Position numbers and translations under genes: made by a program
Shown: positions 35,618 to 44,392 of the stretch, in pieces
How positions within the stretch are numbered: the first letter of the stretch is position 1
Layout: every line of letters begins with the position of its first letter
The notes under the pieces: model-generated
Database searches by the model: none
Seen by the model: the letters and a program-made list of their open reading frames with translations, nothing else
Told to the model about the DNA's origin: nothing
Origin: Ochrobactrum sp. Q0168
GTDB taxonomy: Bacteria; Pseudomonadota; Alphaproteobacteria; Rhizobiales; Rhizobiaceae
Length of the DNA: 64,000 nucleotides
Direction of reading: 5' to 3'
NCBI RefSeq assembly: GCF_016427605.1
Contig: NZ_JAELXQ010000002.1
Location: 310,001 to 374,000, forward strand

Positions 35618-36832
35618 TTGCCGAATAGAATCGCAGTCTCTCATTCCAATTCGGCGAATGCTGAAAAGGCCTCGCATGGCCTGTTCGGTCGTGTCGACAG
35701 GCTTGGTCTCGTCATAGCCGTTCTGGCCATCACCGGGCTGCTGCTGCCCTTTGCCAATTTCCGCGCCAACCGCATTGTGCAGGGCAAGCCGCGCTTTCTG
35801 CTCGACGCCTTGCCGGTCGGTGAAGCCGCTTTGCTGCTCGTCATTATCGTTGCGTGGCTGTTGGTCGCCCTGTTTGCAAAGGGCCGCATGTTGCGGCTTG
35901 GCGCGAGCCTCGTCGGCCTTGCCGCAGTCATGATCGCGATCGGGCTTGCGGCAACGCATCTGTCACCCGACGGCAATAATTATGCGCGCGTTTCACCGGC
36001 ATCGGGCTTCTGGCTGCTGCTCTTCACCAGCGGCATTTCGGTTGCCGATGCTCTGGTGCGCCTGCAAGTGCGACCGCTCATGCGTGTGGCCATGCTTTTA
36101 CTCGCGGCCCTTCTTCTTTATGCGCTGCTCGCTTCGGGATTTTGGGACAATCTCTCCTTCATGAAGGAATATCTCAGCCGCGCCGACAGTTTCTGGAACG
36201 AAGCCCGCCGCCATGTGGAACTGGCGCTCGGCTCGCTTGTCGCAGCAACAGTGATCGGGATTCCGCTCGGACTTGTCTGCCATCGCGTGCCAAGGCTGCG
36301 CGGTCTGGTGCTGAACAGCCTCAACATCGTGCAGACCATTCCGTCGATGGCGCTGTTCGGCCTCTTGATCGCGCCGCTCGGTTGGCTTGCGGCCAACGCA
36401 CCATGGGCGGCGAGCCTCGGCATTCGCGGCATTGGGGCCGCTCCCGCTTTCGTGGCGCTGTTTCTCTATTCGCTGCTACCCATCGTCGCCAATACGGTGG
36501 CGGGGTTGGCAGAGGTGCCAGCGCCGGTCAGCGATGCCGCACGCGGCATGGGCATGACGCGGCTGCAACGGCTGTTCAAAACCGAATTTCCACTAGCCTT
36601 TCCGGTGATCCTCACCGGCATTCGCATCGTGATGGTGCAGAATATCGGCATGACCACCATAGCCGCCCTGATCGGCGGTGGTGGTTTTGGCACATTCGTC
36701 TTTCAGGGCATCGGACAGACGGCGATGGACCTCGTGCTGCTTGGCGCGCTGCCAACGGTTCTGCTCGCCTTCGGTGCTGCCGTTCTGCTCGATGCCGCCA
36801 TTGAAATCGCCGGGAGAGGAACCGCGCCATGA
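35618..36832 (+). CDS. Osmoprotectant ABC transporter permease (YehY type)
   Basis: 404 residues from a TTG start (no in-frame ATG is available near the N-terminus; the TTG is 18 bp after the previous stop). About eight to ten membrane helices: an extra N-terminal set (VIAVLAITGLLLPF, EAALLLVIIVAWLLVAL) precedes the OpuBB-like core (VELALGSLVAATVIGIPLGL to the C-terminus). The EAA loop is SDAARGMGMTRLQRLFKTEF. This long form is what YehY proteins show. It overlaps the ATPase gene by 4 bp. Confidence 0.9.
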   Translation: MPNRIAVSHSNSANAEKASHGLFGRVDRLGLVIAVLAITGLLLPFANFRANRIVQGKPRFLLDALPVGEAALLLVIIVAWLLVALFAKGRMLRLGASLVGLAAVMIAIGLAATHLSPDGNNYARVSPASGFWLLLFTSGISVADALVRLQVRPLMRVAMLLLAALLLYALLASGFWDNLSFMKEYLSRADSFWNEARRHVELALGSLVAATVIGIPLGLVCHRVPRLRGLVLNSLNIVQTIPSMALFGLLIAPLGWLAANAPWAASLGIRGIGAAPAFVALFLYSLLPIVANTVAGLAEVPAPVSDAARGMGMTRLQRLFKTEFPLAFPVILTGIRIVMVQNIGMTTIAALIGGGGFGTFVFQGIGQTAMDLVLLGALPTVLLAFGAAVLLDAAIEIAGRGTAP

Positions 36833-37767
36833 TCGAGTTCGACCGGATTACCAAACGCTATAATGGCCGGGCTGCGGTGGATGCGGTCAGCTTTTCCGTT
36901 GAGCCGCACAGTATTGCGGCCATTGTCGGCACATCCGGTTCGGGCAAGACGACCTTGCTGCGCATGGTCAACCGCCTTGTCGAGCCGACCGAAGGCCAAA
37001 TCCGCATCGACGGCCATAGCAATATGGACGAGCCGGGGCACGCCTTGCGGCGGCGGATCGGTTACGTGATCCAGCAGCACGGGCTTTTCCCGCATCGCAC
37101 AGTCGCAGAGAACATCGCCACCGTGCCGGTTCTGCTGGGCTGGCCGAAACAGCGCATCAACGCCCGTGTCGATGAGTTGCTCGATCTGTTTCAGCTTGAA
37201 CCGGCGGATTATCGCGACCGTTATCCGCAGGAACTGTCGGGCGGCCAGCAGCAGCGCGTCGGTGTCGCGCGGGCACTGGCGGCGGAACCGAACATATTAC
37301 TGATGGATGAACCTTTCGGCGCGCTCGATCCGGTGATCCGCGCCAAGGCGCAGGAAGACCTGAAAGCCATCCAGCGCCGTTTCGGCACCACGATCCTGCT
37401 CGTTACCCACGATATGGAGGAAGCGATTTCGCTTGGCGACCATATTGCGGTGATGGATGACGGGAAGCTTTTGCAATATGGCCCGCCTGCGGAAATTCTG
37501 GCGCGGCCCGCGACGGAGTTTGTCGAAAGGCTGGTCGGCACCGGCGAACGTCCGTTCCGCCTGCTCTCGCTGACCGACCTCAAGACGGTGCTGCAACCGG
37601 GCGAGGCCAGCGGTGAAGCCATGCCCGTCTCCGCCTCGCAACGTGATGCGCTGGCCGAGCTTTTATGGTCAGGGCGCAAAGCGCTACCGGTTCTGGACGC
37701 GGACGGCAGGCCGCTTGGCCGCGTGACACTGGAAAGATTGTTGCGGAAAGCGGAACGCCCGGCATGA
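36829..37767 (+). CDS. Osmoprotectant ABC transporter ATP-binding protein (YehX/OpuCA type)
   Basis: 312 residues. Walker A GTSGSGKTT at 35-43, signature LSGGQQQRVGVARA at about 137, Walker B ILLMDEPFGALD, switch THDMEEA. A C-terminal CBS-like tail (about 250-312) is partly present, ending PVLDADGRPLGRVTLERLL. Coupled to both neighbouring permease genes by 4-bp overlaps. Confidence 0.93.
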   Translation: MIEFDRITKRYNGRAAVDAVSFSVEPHSIAAIVGTSGSGKTTLLRMVNRLVEPTEGQIRIDGHSNMDEPGHALRRRIGYVIQQHGLFPHRTVAENIATVPVLLGWPKQRINARVDELLDLFQLEPADYRDRYPQELSGGQQQRVGVARALAAEPNILLMDEPFGALDPVIRAKAQEDLKAIQRRFGTTILLVTHDMEEAISLGDHIAVMDDGKLLQYGPPAEILARPATEFVERLVGTGERPFRLLSLTDLKTVLQPGEASGEAMPVSASQRDALAELLWSGRKALPVLDADGRPLGRVTLERLLRKAERPA

Positions 37768-38510
37768 GGCTCTTCGTTTCCTTCATCCCCCGGCTCGCGC
37801 TTCTGGCGGTGCTCGTCCTGTTTCTGATGCAGCCGCATCTGTTCGAACCCATCTTCCGCCCGCTGGTCAGCGATGGCGCACCCGTCATCTACGACCGCGC
37901 CAATCTGATGACGCTGACCTTACAGCATCTGGGACTGGTGGCGCTGGCCACCCTGATATCCACGCTGGTGGCGGTCGCCATGGCGATCTTCGTGACCAGA
38001 CGGCACGGCGCGGAGTTTCTGCCGCTTTCGCGCAGTCTGGTGAATATCGGCCAGACCTTTCCGCCTGTTGCGGTTCTGGCGCTTGCCGTGCCGGTCTTTG
38101 GTTTCGGCGACAAGCCGACGCTGATCGCGCTGTTTCTCTATGGGTTGTTGCCGATCTTTGAAAACACGCTCACCGGCCTCACCACCCTGCCTGCGCCAAT
38201 CGTGGAGGCGGCACGCGGCATGGGCATGACGGGAATGCAGCGTCTCCTCAAAGTGGAAATGCCGCTTGCCATGCCGGTCATCCTTGCGGGAATAAGACTG
38301 TCGGCGGTGATCGGCCTTGCCACCGCCACCATCGGCTCGACGGTCGCGGCCAGCACGCTTGGCGAAGTGATCATTGCCGGTCTCATCTCCAACAATCTTG
38401 CTTTCGTACTGCAGGGCGGCCTCGTCGTCGCAGCGCTGGCCATTTTGATCTTCGATGGATTTCAGGCTCTTGAACGTTATATCATGAAACAGGCCGGAAC
38501 CGACGCCTGA
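37764..38510 (+). CDS. Osmoprotectant ABC transporter permease (YehW/OpuCB type)
   Basis: 248 residues from MRLFVSFIPRLALLAVLVLF, whose ATG overlaps the ATPase stop. Five or six membrane helices; EAA loop VEAARGMGMTGMQRLLKVEM, closely matching that of the other permease. The 33-codon upstream extension shadows the ATPase gene. Completes the importer. Confidence 0.92.
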   Translation: MRLFVSFIPRLALLAVLVLFLMQPHLFEPIFRPLVSDGAPVIYDRANLMTLTLQHLGLVALATLISTLVAVAMAIFVTRRHGAEFLPLSRSLVNIGQTFPPVAVLALAVPVFGFGDKPTLIALFLYGLLPIFENTLTGLTTLPAPIVEAARGMGMTGMQRLLKVEMPLAMPVILAGIRLSAVIGLATATIGSTVAASTLGEVIIAGLISNNLAFVLQGGLVVAALAILIFDGFQALERYIMKQAGTDA

Positions 38511-38583
38511 ACCGCTCCAGCCCCTTTGAATAGCCATATTGCATTCCTATATCGTCAGAAATGACGATTGGATGAGGAACGGA

Positions 38584-39033
38584 ATGAATATCGGGCAGGC
38601 AGCCACAGCATCGGGCATATCGGCGAAGATGATCCGCCATTATGAAACCATCGGGCTCATCGAGGCTGCCGAACGCACGGATTCCGGCTATCGCGTCTAC
38701 ACGCAAAAGGATGTCGAGACGCTGCGCTTCATCCGCCGCAGCCGCGATCTCGGCTTTCAGGTCGAGCAGATCAAGGAACTGCTGGCGCTCTGGCGCGACC
38801 GCAACCGCGCATCCGCCGATGTCAAGAAGGTCGCCCTCGTTCATGTCGAGGAACTGGAAGCCAAGATGCTCCAGCTACAGGAAATGGCCGACACGCTACG
38901 TCATCTGGCGAAGAACTGTCATGGCGATAACCGTCCCGACTGCCCGATCATCCACCAGCTTGCGGAAAACGTCGCCGAGCCGCGCAAGCGCCCCGCCGCG
39001 CGCAAGGGCGAATTGCTGCACAGCAAGGTCTGA
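38584..39033 (+). CDS. cueR: Copper-responsive MerR-family regulator CueR
   Basis: 149 residues from MNIGQAATASGISAKMIRHY. N-terminal MerR winged HTH (1-70), dimerisation helix, and the Cu(I)-binding loop with Cys112 and Cys120 in NCHGDNRPDCPII. Ser77, which marks regulators of +1 metal ions, is also at its usual position. It should sense cytoplasmic Cu+ and activate the copA promoter by DNA distortion. It is separated from copA by the gcd gene, and no matching operator was seen before its own start. A 15-codon upstream extension was rejected. Confidence 0.93.
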   Translation: MNIGQAATASGISAKMIRHYETIGLIEAAERTDSGYRVYTQKDVETLRFIRRSRDLGFQVEQIKELLALWRDRNRASADVKKVALVHVEELEAKMLQLQEMADTLRHLAKNCHGDNRPDCPIIHQLAENVAEPRKRPAARKGELLHSKV

Positions 39034-39053
39034 CCGATCCACATCCTCAGATG

Positions 39054-39083
39054 AAAAACGCCGGGATTTCTCCCGGCGATTTT
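39054..39083. terminator. Bidirectional terminator between cueR and gcd
   Basis: AAAAACGCCGGGA-TTTC-TCCCGGCGATTTT, in pieces, lies between two convergent genes with A and T runs on both sides. Confidence 0.85.
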
Positions 39084-39103
39084 GTTTTGAACCCCGTTGG
39101 GAG

Positions 39104-41413
39104 TTAGCTCTTCGGCAGCGTATAGGCGATGACATAGTCGCCCGGCTTGGTGCCGATCGAGCCGTGCCCGCCAGCAACCATCAGCACGAATTGCTGATCG
39201 CCAACCGTATAGGACATCGGCGTCGCCTGTCCGCCTGCGGGCAGACGCGCTTCCCAAAGCACCTTGCCGGTGGTCAGGTCATAGGCGCGCAGATAATCGT
39301 CGACAGCCGCGCCAAGGAAGGCAACGCCGCCCGCCGTGATCATCGGCCCGCCAATGCCCGGCACGCCGACTTTGAACGGCAGCGGAACCGGCGCCATATC
39401 GCGAATGGTGCCGTTGCGATGCTTGTAGACGGTCTTGCCGGTGCGCAGATCGACGCCCGCGACATAGCCCCACGGCGGGGTTTGGCACGGAATGCCGAGC
39501 GGGCCGAGGAACGGTCCCATGAAGACACCGTAAGGCGCGCCGTCATTGCGGTTCAGGCCCTGTTCGCTGCCCTTTTCATCCTGCCCCTTTGGCGGAATTT
39601 CCGAACGCGGAACAAGGCGTGACGTGAAGGCCAGATAGGTCGGCATACCGAACATCACCTGCCGCACCGGATCGACCGCCACGCTGCCCCAGTTGAAGAC
39701 ACCGAAATTGCCTGGATAGACAATGGTGCCCTTCAGCGACGGCGGCGTGTAGCGGCCTTCATAGGCCAGTTGGTGGAATTTGATGCGGCAGGCGAGCTGA
39801 TCGAACATCGTCACACCCCACATATCGCTTTCGCGCAATGCTGGCGGGCTGAAAGTCAGATCGGAGATCGGCTGCGTCGGCGAGGAATGATCTTCCGGTA
39901 TGGTGCCGGTCGGTGCCGGGATTTCCTTGATCGGGATGATCGGTTCGCCGGTGCGGCGGTCGAGCACATAGAGGTCGCCCTGCTTGGTCGGACCGACCAG
40001 TGCTGGCGTGCCGTTGATGTCGAGCAGCACGGGCTGCGCCGGAACGTCCATGTCCCACAGATCATGGTGGACCGTCTGGCGCACCCACTTCACCTGACCC
40101 GTGTTCACATCGAGCGCGACGATGGAGGAGGAATATTTCTCCACATGTTCGCTGCGATCCATGCCAAGCTGGTCGGGCACCTGATTGCCGAGTGGAACGA
40201 AGATCAGGCCGAGCTTTTCGTCCACGCTGGAGACCGACCAGCTGTTGGGCGAATTGGTCGTGTAGAACTGGCCTTCCGGCAGCGGCGTCGTGACATCCGG
40301 ATTGCCCGAATCCCAATTCCAGATAAGCTGGCCGGTGCGGATATCGAAAGCGCGGATGACGCCCGACTGTTCTTCCGTCGAGTAATTGTCGTTGACGGCG
40401 CCGCCGACAATGATCTTGTCGCCGACCACAGCCGGAGGCGAGGTCGAGTAGTAATAACCGGCCGGATTGAACTTCATGCCATGGCTGAGATCGAGCGTGC
40501 CGCCATTGGCGAAATCGGTGCAGATTTCACCGGTCGCCGCGTCGAGCGCAATGAGGCGGGCATCCGAGGTCGGCAGATAGACCCGCTCGGCGCATTTCGC
40601 GCCAGCCGTCGCATTGGCGTCCTTCCAGTAGCTCACGCCACGGCAGGTCTGGTGCTGGCGGTCGGTATTGAAGCCAACTTTCGGGTCGAACTTCCACTTT
40701 TCCTTGCCGGTCGCGGCGTCGAGCGCAATGGCCCAGTTGTGCGGCGTGCAGAGATAAAGCGAATCGCCGATCTTGAGCGGCGTCACCTGATAGGTGGTTT
40801 CGCCGACATCCTGCGGCTGCTTCACATCGCCGGTCTGATACTGCCAGGCCACCTGCAGTTTGGAGACATTGTCCGGCGTGATCTGCGCCAGCGGCGAATA
40901 ACGCTGGCCATAGGGCGTGCGCCCATATTGGTGCCATTCACCGTCGGGCACATTGCCGCCAAGGTCGGGCGTTGCCGCAACCTTGTCTGTCGGCAGGCTG
41001 CCCGCAATATTGTAAGGATCCTGCGTCATGGAATAGCCGGCGATTGCAAGCGCTATGACGCTCGCGACCGTCAGCGGCAGACCGCCGCCACCCTTGCCGC
41101 CATTCAGCGGCTTTCTGATCCACGGGGTCAAAAGCCAGAGACCAAGCAGCACGATGATGCCGCCACGCGCGCCAAGTTGCCACCAGTCGAAGCCGACTTC
41201 ATAGACAGCCCAGCCAAGCGAACCCAGTACGATCAACGCATAGAGCCACAGGGCCGAAGCGCTTCTTTTGAAGAGAAGAGCGCCTGTCAGCAAAAAGCCG
41301 ACAGCGGCAATGATATAGTACCAGCTGCCCCCCAGGGTAACGAGCTGGATACCGCCCCAGCCGAGCGCCAGCCCGACCAGCACAAGAACGATGGACGTCA
41401 AGGAAATAAGCAA
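39104..41413 (-). CDS. gcd: Membrane-bound PQQ-dependent glucose dehydrogenase
   Basis: 769 residues from a TTG with AAGGGGG 7 bp before it. Oxidises glucose in the periplasm to gluconolactone and passes electrons to ubiquinone. The N-terminal 140 residues hold five membrane helices, then an eight-bladed PQQ propeller: DGEWHQYGRTPYGQRYSPLA, GRTGEPI-type blades, TVHHDLWDMDVPAQPVLLDI and GGVAFLGAAVDDYLRAYDLTTGKVLWEARLPAGGQATPM at the end. PQQ synthesis genes are absent from the window, so the cofactor must come from elsewhere. Sits between cueR and copA with no obvious link to copper. Confidence 0.96.
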   Translation of the reverse strand: MLISLTSIVLVLVGLALGWGGIQLVTLGGSWYYIIAAVGFLLTGALLFKRSASALWLYALIVLGSLGWAVYEVGFDWWQLGARGGIIVLLGLWLLTPWIRKPLNGGKGGGGLPLTVASVIALAIAGYSMTQDPYNIAGSLPTDKVAATPDLGGNVPDGEWHQYGRTPYGQRYSPLAQITPDNVSKLQVAWQYQTGDVKQPQDVGETTYQVTPLKIGDSLYLCTPHNWAIALDAATGKEKWKFDPKVGFNTDRQHQTCRGVSYWKDANATAGAKCAERVYLPTSDARLIALDAATGEICTDFANGGTLDLSHGMKFNPAGYYYSTSPPAVVGDKIIVGGAVNDNYSTEEQSGVIRAFDIRTGQLIWNWDSGNPDVTTPLPEGQFYTTNSPNSWSVSSVDEKLGLIFVPLGNQVPDQLGMDRSEHVEKYSSSIVALDVNTGQVKWVRQTVHHDLWDMDVPAQPVLLDINGTPALVGPTKQGDLYVLDRRTGEPIIPIKEIPAPTGTIPEDHSSPTQPISDLTFSPPALRESDMWGVTMFDQLACRIKFHQLAYEGRYTPPSLKGTIVYPGNFGVFNWGSVAVDPVRQVMFGMPTYLAFTSRLVPRSEIPPKGQDEKGSEQGLNRNDGAPYGVFMGPFLGPLGIPCQTPPWGYVAGVDLRTGKTVYKHRNGTIRDMAPVPLPFKVGVPGIGGPMITAGGVAFLGAAVDDYLRAYDLTTGKVLWEARLPAGGQATPMSYTVGDQQFVLMVAGGHGSIGTKPGDYVIAYTLPKS

Positions 41414-41584
41414 AATATTACCCCCTTCAAGTGTAACTGCAGACCGCCGTGCCTGAGCCGAGACGCACGGAACACATCGAATGCGAGAAGTCCTGATGGG
41501 TGGGAGCGCCGTTGCGTTTCACGCAGCGACGCTCTCTGCCTATATTAAACATTAGGCAGAAATAAAATAAATCCAGAGGAAACG

Positions 41585-41611
41585 AAAAAAGGCGGCTCGT
41601 GAGAGCCGCCT
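41585..41611 (-). terminator. Intrinsic terminator downstream of copA
   Basis: Minus strand GGCGGCTC-TCAC-GAGCCGCC followed by TTTTTT, about 140 bp past the copA stop. Stops leftward copA transcription from entering gcd. Confidence 0.85.
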
Positions 41612-41660
41612 TTGCTTGGGAGTTGGTTTGAATTGCTGTGTTGGTCAGTCGAGCACTACA

Positions 41661-41748
41661 GTGGCAAACTCGTCAGGCCGTGGCGAAAAGAGTGATTTTC
41701 GAGCACCGGAGCGCAGGAAATTGCTCTTTGCAGCCCGGCATCACGAGG
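41661..41748. repeat. Degenerate copy of Bru-RS-like repeat
   Basis: Shares GTGGCGAAAA, ATTTTCGAGCACCGGAGCG and TTTGCAGCCCGGCAT with the fuller copies at 56693-56815 and 61865-61982, but lacks the central GTACTTAAAGGTAC part. Lies between the copA stop and its terminator. Confidence 0.5.
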
Positions 41749-41752
41749 AATG

Positions 41753-44239
41753 CTACTGTGGTGCCAGAGGGCTTTGAAACCGGCGCAGCCTTAGCGCATT
41801 GCTGAGCACGAAGATGCTCGACAGCGCCATCGCACCCGCCGCCAGAACCGGCGACAGCAAAGTGCCGGTGAAGGGGTAGAGAATACCGGCCGCGACGGGA
41901 ATGAGCGCTACATTATAGGCGAAGGCCCAGAAGAGGTTTTCGCTGATATTGCGGATCGTCGCCTTCGATATGGCGATGGCGTTTGCAACACCGCGCAGGT
42001 CGCCCGACATCAGCACCACATCTGCACTTTCAATCGCGATATCCGTTCCGGTGCCGATGGCGATGCCAACATCTGCCGCCGCCAGCGCCGGGGCGTCGTT
42101 GATGCCGTCGCCGACGAAAGCGATGCGCTTGCCGCCAGCCGAAAGCCGCTTCAGCGCTTCAACCTTGCCGTCCGGCAGCACTTCCGCCACCACTTCATCA
42201 ATGCCGAGCCGCTTGGCGATGGCCTGCGCGGTGCGGCGGTTGTCGCCGGTGATCATCGCTACGGTAAGCCCTTGCTCGTGCAGGGCTGCGATGGCGGCAG
42301 GCGTCGTCTCCTTCATCGGATCGGCAACGGTCAGGATGGCGGCAAGCTTGCCGTCAATGGCGGCATAAAGCGGAGATTGGCCCTCATCGCCCAGACGCTT
42401 CGCATCTTCGGCAAACACCGCCACATCATGGCCGAGCTTGGCCATATAGCGGTCGGCGCCGATGGCGACTTCATGCCCTGAAACACTCGCCTTGAGACCA
42501 AAGCCCGGTACCGCCTCGAAAGCTGTCACGTCGGCAAGCTTCAGGCCCTGTTCCTTTGCAGCCGTCACGATGGCATCGGCAATCGGATGTTCGGAGCGGG
42601 CTTCGACCGATGCCACCAGAGCCAGAAGTTCCTGCCTGTCGAAACCGTCTACCGTTGCAAAATGCGCCAGTGCAGGCTTGCCCTGGGTCAGCGTGCCGGT
42701 CTTGTCGACAGCGATGATCGACGCATCACGCAGGGTTTGCAGCGCATCGCCACGGCGAAACAGAACGCCGAACTCCGCCGCACGGCCAGTACCGACCATG
42801 ATCGAGGTCGGGGTGGCGAGGCCCATGGCGCATGGGCAGGCGATGATGAGAACGGCAATGGCATTGACGAGCGCGTAGCCCAGCATCGCCGTACCGCCAA
42901 TGGCGAGCCAGAGCACGAAGGTCAGCGCGGCAGCGGCCATGACGGCGGGCACGAACCAGCCTGTCACCTTGTCGACCTTGGCCTGAATGGGCAGCTTGTC
43001 AGCCTGCGCATCCTCGACCATGCGGATGATCTGCGAGATCACCATGTCGTGACCCACCTTGGTGGCGCGGAAGGTGAAAGCACCCGTCTTGTTGATGGTG
43101 CCGCCGACCACTTCTGCGCCGTTATCCTTGGCGACAGGCACGGGCTCGCCCGTGATCATCGATTCATCGACATAGGACGCCCCCTCGATCACTTCACCGT
43201 CGACCGGCACTTTTTCGCCGGGGCGCACCTGCACGATATCGCCTGCGCGCACGTCTTCCAGCGGCACATCGACCGTCTCGCCATCCCGCACCACGCGCGC
43301 CGACTTGGCCTGCAAGCCGACCAGACGGCTGATCGCCGCACTGGTGCGTCCCTTGGCGCGTGCTTCAAGATAACGCCCGATCAGGATCAGTGTAACGATG
43401 ACCGCCGCCGCCTCGAAATAAACATTGACCGTGCCCGCGGGCAAAACGCCCGGCAGGAAGGTTGCGACAAGCGAGAAGCCCCAGGCAGCGAGCGTGCCGA
43501 CGACGACCAGCGAGTTCATATCCGGTGTTGCGCGCAGCAGCGCCGGAATGCCCTTCTTGAAAAAGCGTAGGCCCGGTCCGAACAGGACGAGCGTGGTCAG
43601 CACGAATTGCAGATACCAGCTGTTCTGCATGCCGATCCGGTCCATCACGAACATATGGACAGCGGGAATAAGATGCGACCCCATTTCCAGCACGAAGACA
43701 GGAAGGGTCAAAACTGCCGCCAGCAGAACGCTCTTCTTCAGTTCCGCAGCTTCGGCGTCGCGCTTTTCGCTTTGGGTTTCGGCTGGTGCTTCATGCTTTT
43801 TATCGTTCAGGGAACGCGCTTCGTAACCGGCCTTCTCGACGGCCTTGATAAGTTCGGATGTCTCGACCCCACCTGCCAGTTCCACATGGGCGCGTTCGGT
43901 CGCCAGATTAACGCTGGCGCGTGTCACGCCCGGCACCGCATTCAGCGCCTTTTCGACCTTGCTGACGCATGAGGCGCAACTCATGCCTTCAATGGCGAGA
44001 TCGACGCTGCCCGATGGAACGTCGTAGCCCGCCTTGCGAATGGCATCGATGACAGCAGGCAGATCCGGCGCGCCCTTGAAAGTCACATCGGCGCGCTCGG
44101 TGGCGAGATTGACCGAAACCTTGTCGACGCCTGCGACCTTCGACACCGCCTTTTCAACCGAGGAAACACAGGAAGCGCAACTCATACCTTCCACGGGAAC
44201 GGGAAAACTGATGGATTCGTGATCGACGGGCTTGTTCAT
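41753..44239 (-). CDS. copA: Cu+-exporting P1B-type ATPase
   Basis: 828 residues. Exports Cu+ from the cytoplasm. Two N-terminal heavy-metal domains each with GMSCASC (Cys 21/24 and 88/91), then eight membrane helices. Helix-6 motif [12 protein letters not shown], phosphorylation site [19 protein letters not shown] actuator loop, HPIADAI (His-Pro nucleotide-binding motif) and [11 protein letters not shown] hinge are all intact. Its promoter (44312-44342) has the MerR-family layout expected for CueR control. Confidence 0.96.
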   Translation of the reverse strand: MNKPVDHESISFPVPVEGMSCASCVSSVEKAVSKVAGVDKVSVNLATERADVTFKGAPDLPAVIDAIRKAGYDVPSGSVDLAIEGMSCASCVSKVEKALNAVPGVTRASVNLATERAHVELAGGVETSELIKAVEKAGYEARSLNDKKHEAPAETQSEKRDAEAAELKKSVLLAAVLTLPVFVLEMGSHLIPAVHMFVMDRIGMQNSWYLQFVLTTLVLFGPGLRFFKKGIPALLRATPDMNSLVVVGTLAAWGFSLVATFLPGVLPAGTVNVYFEAAAVIVTLILIGRYLEARAKGRTSAAISRLVGLQAKSARVVRDGETVDVPLEDVRAGDIVQVRPGEKVPVDGEVIEGASYVDESMITGEPVPVAKDNGAEVVGGTINKTGAFTFRATKVGHDMVISQIIRMVEDAQADKLPIQAKVDKVTGWFVPAVMAAAALTFVLWLAIGGTAMLGYALVNAIAVLIIACPCAMGLATPTSIMVGTGRAAEFGVLFRRGDALQTLRDASIIAVDKTGTLTQGKPALAHFATVDGFDRQELLALVASVEARSEHPIADAIVTAAKEQGLKLADVTAFEAVPGFGLKASVSGHEVAIGADRYMAKLGHDVAVFAEDAKRLGDEGQSPLYAAIDGKLAAILTVADPMKETTPAAIAALHEQGLTVAMITGDNRRTAQAIAKRLGIDEVVAEVLPDGKVEALKRLSAGGKRIAFVGDGINDAPALAAADVGIAIGTGTDIAIESADVVLMSGDLRGVANAIAISKATIRNISENLFWAFAYNVALIPVAAGILYPFTGTLLSPVLAAGAMALSSIFVLSNALRLRRFQSPLAPQ

Positions 44240-44311
44240 GGCAATCCTCTTCGAGACCTTTAGCAGTCCCTTTTCACGCCTCCGGAGAGGCTAGATTTCT
44301 GAATTGCCATA

Positions 44312-44342
44312 TAAGTAGTCCTTCCCACCGTTGGAAGGTCAA
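44312..44342 (-). promoter_or_regulatory. CueR-type copA promoter/operator
   Basis: Minus strand -35 TTGACC (44342-44337), a 19-bp spacer and -10 TACTTA (44317-44312). The spacer carries the inverted repeat CCTTCCAACGGTGGGAAGG. A 19-bp spacer with a dyad between -35 and -10 is the hallmark of MerR-family activation. Confidence 0.85.
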
Positions 44343-44392
44343 GCGCTTTTTTGAAAATGGAAATGCGGCGCTGTGAGGGCCGGGTTTCCGGC

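Noticed and set aside
39770..41548. 592-codon plus-strand open frame opposite gcd
   Set aside because: Shadow of the PQQ glucose dehydrogenase gene; no signal, domain or ribosome binding site.
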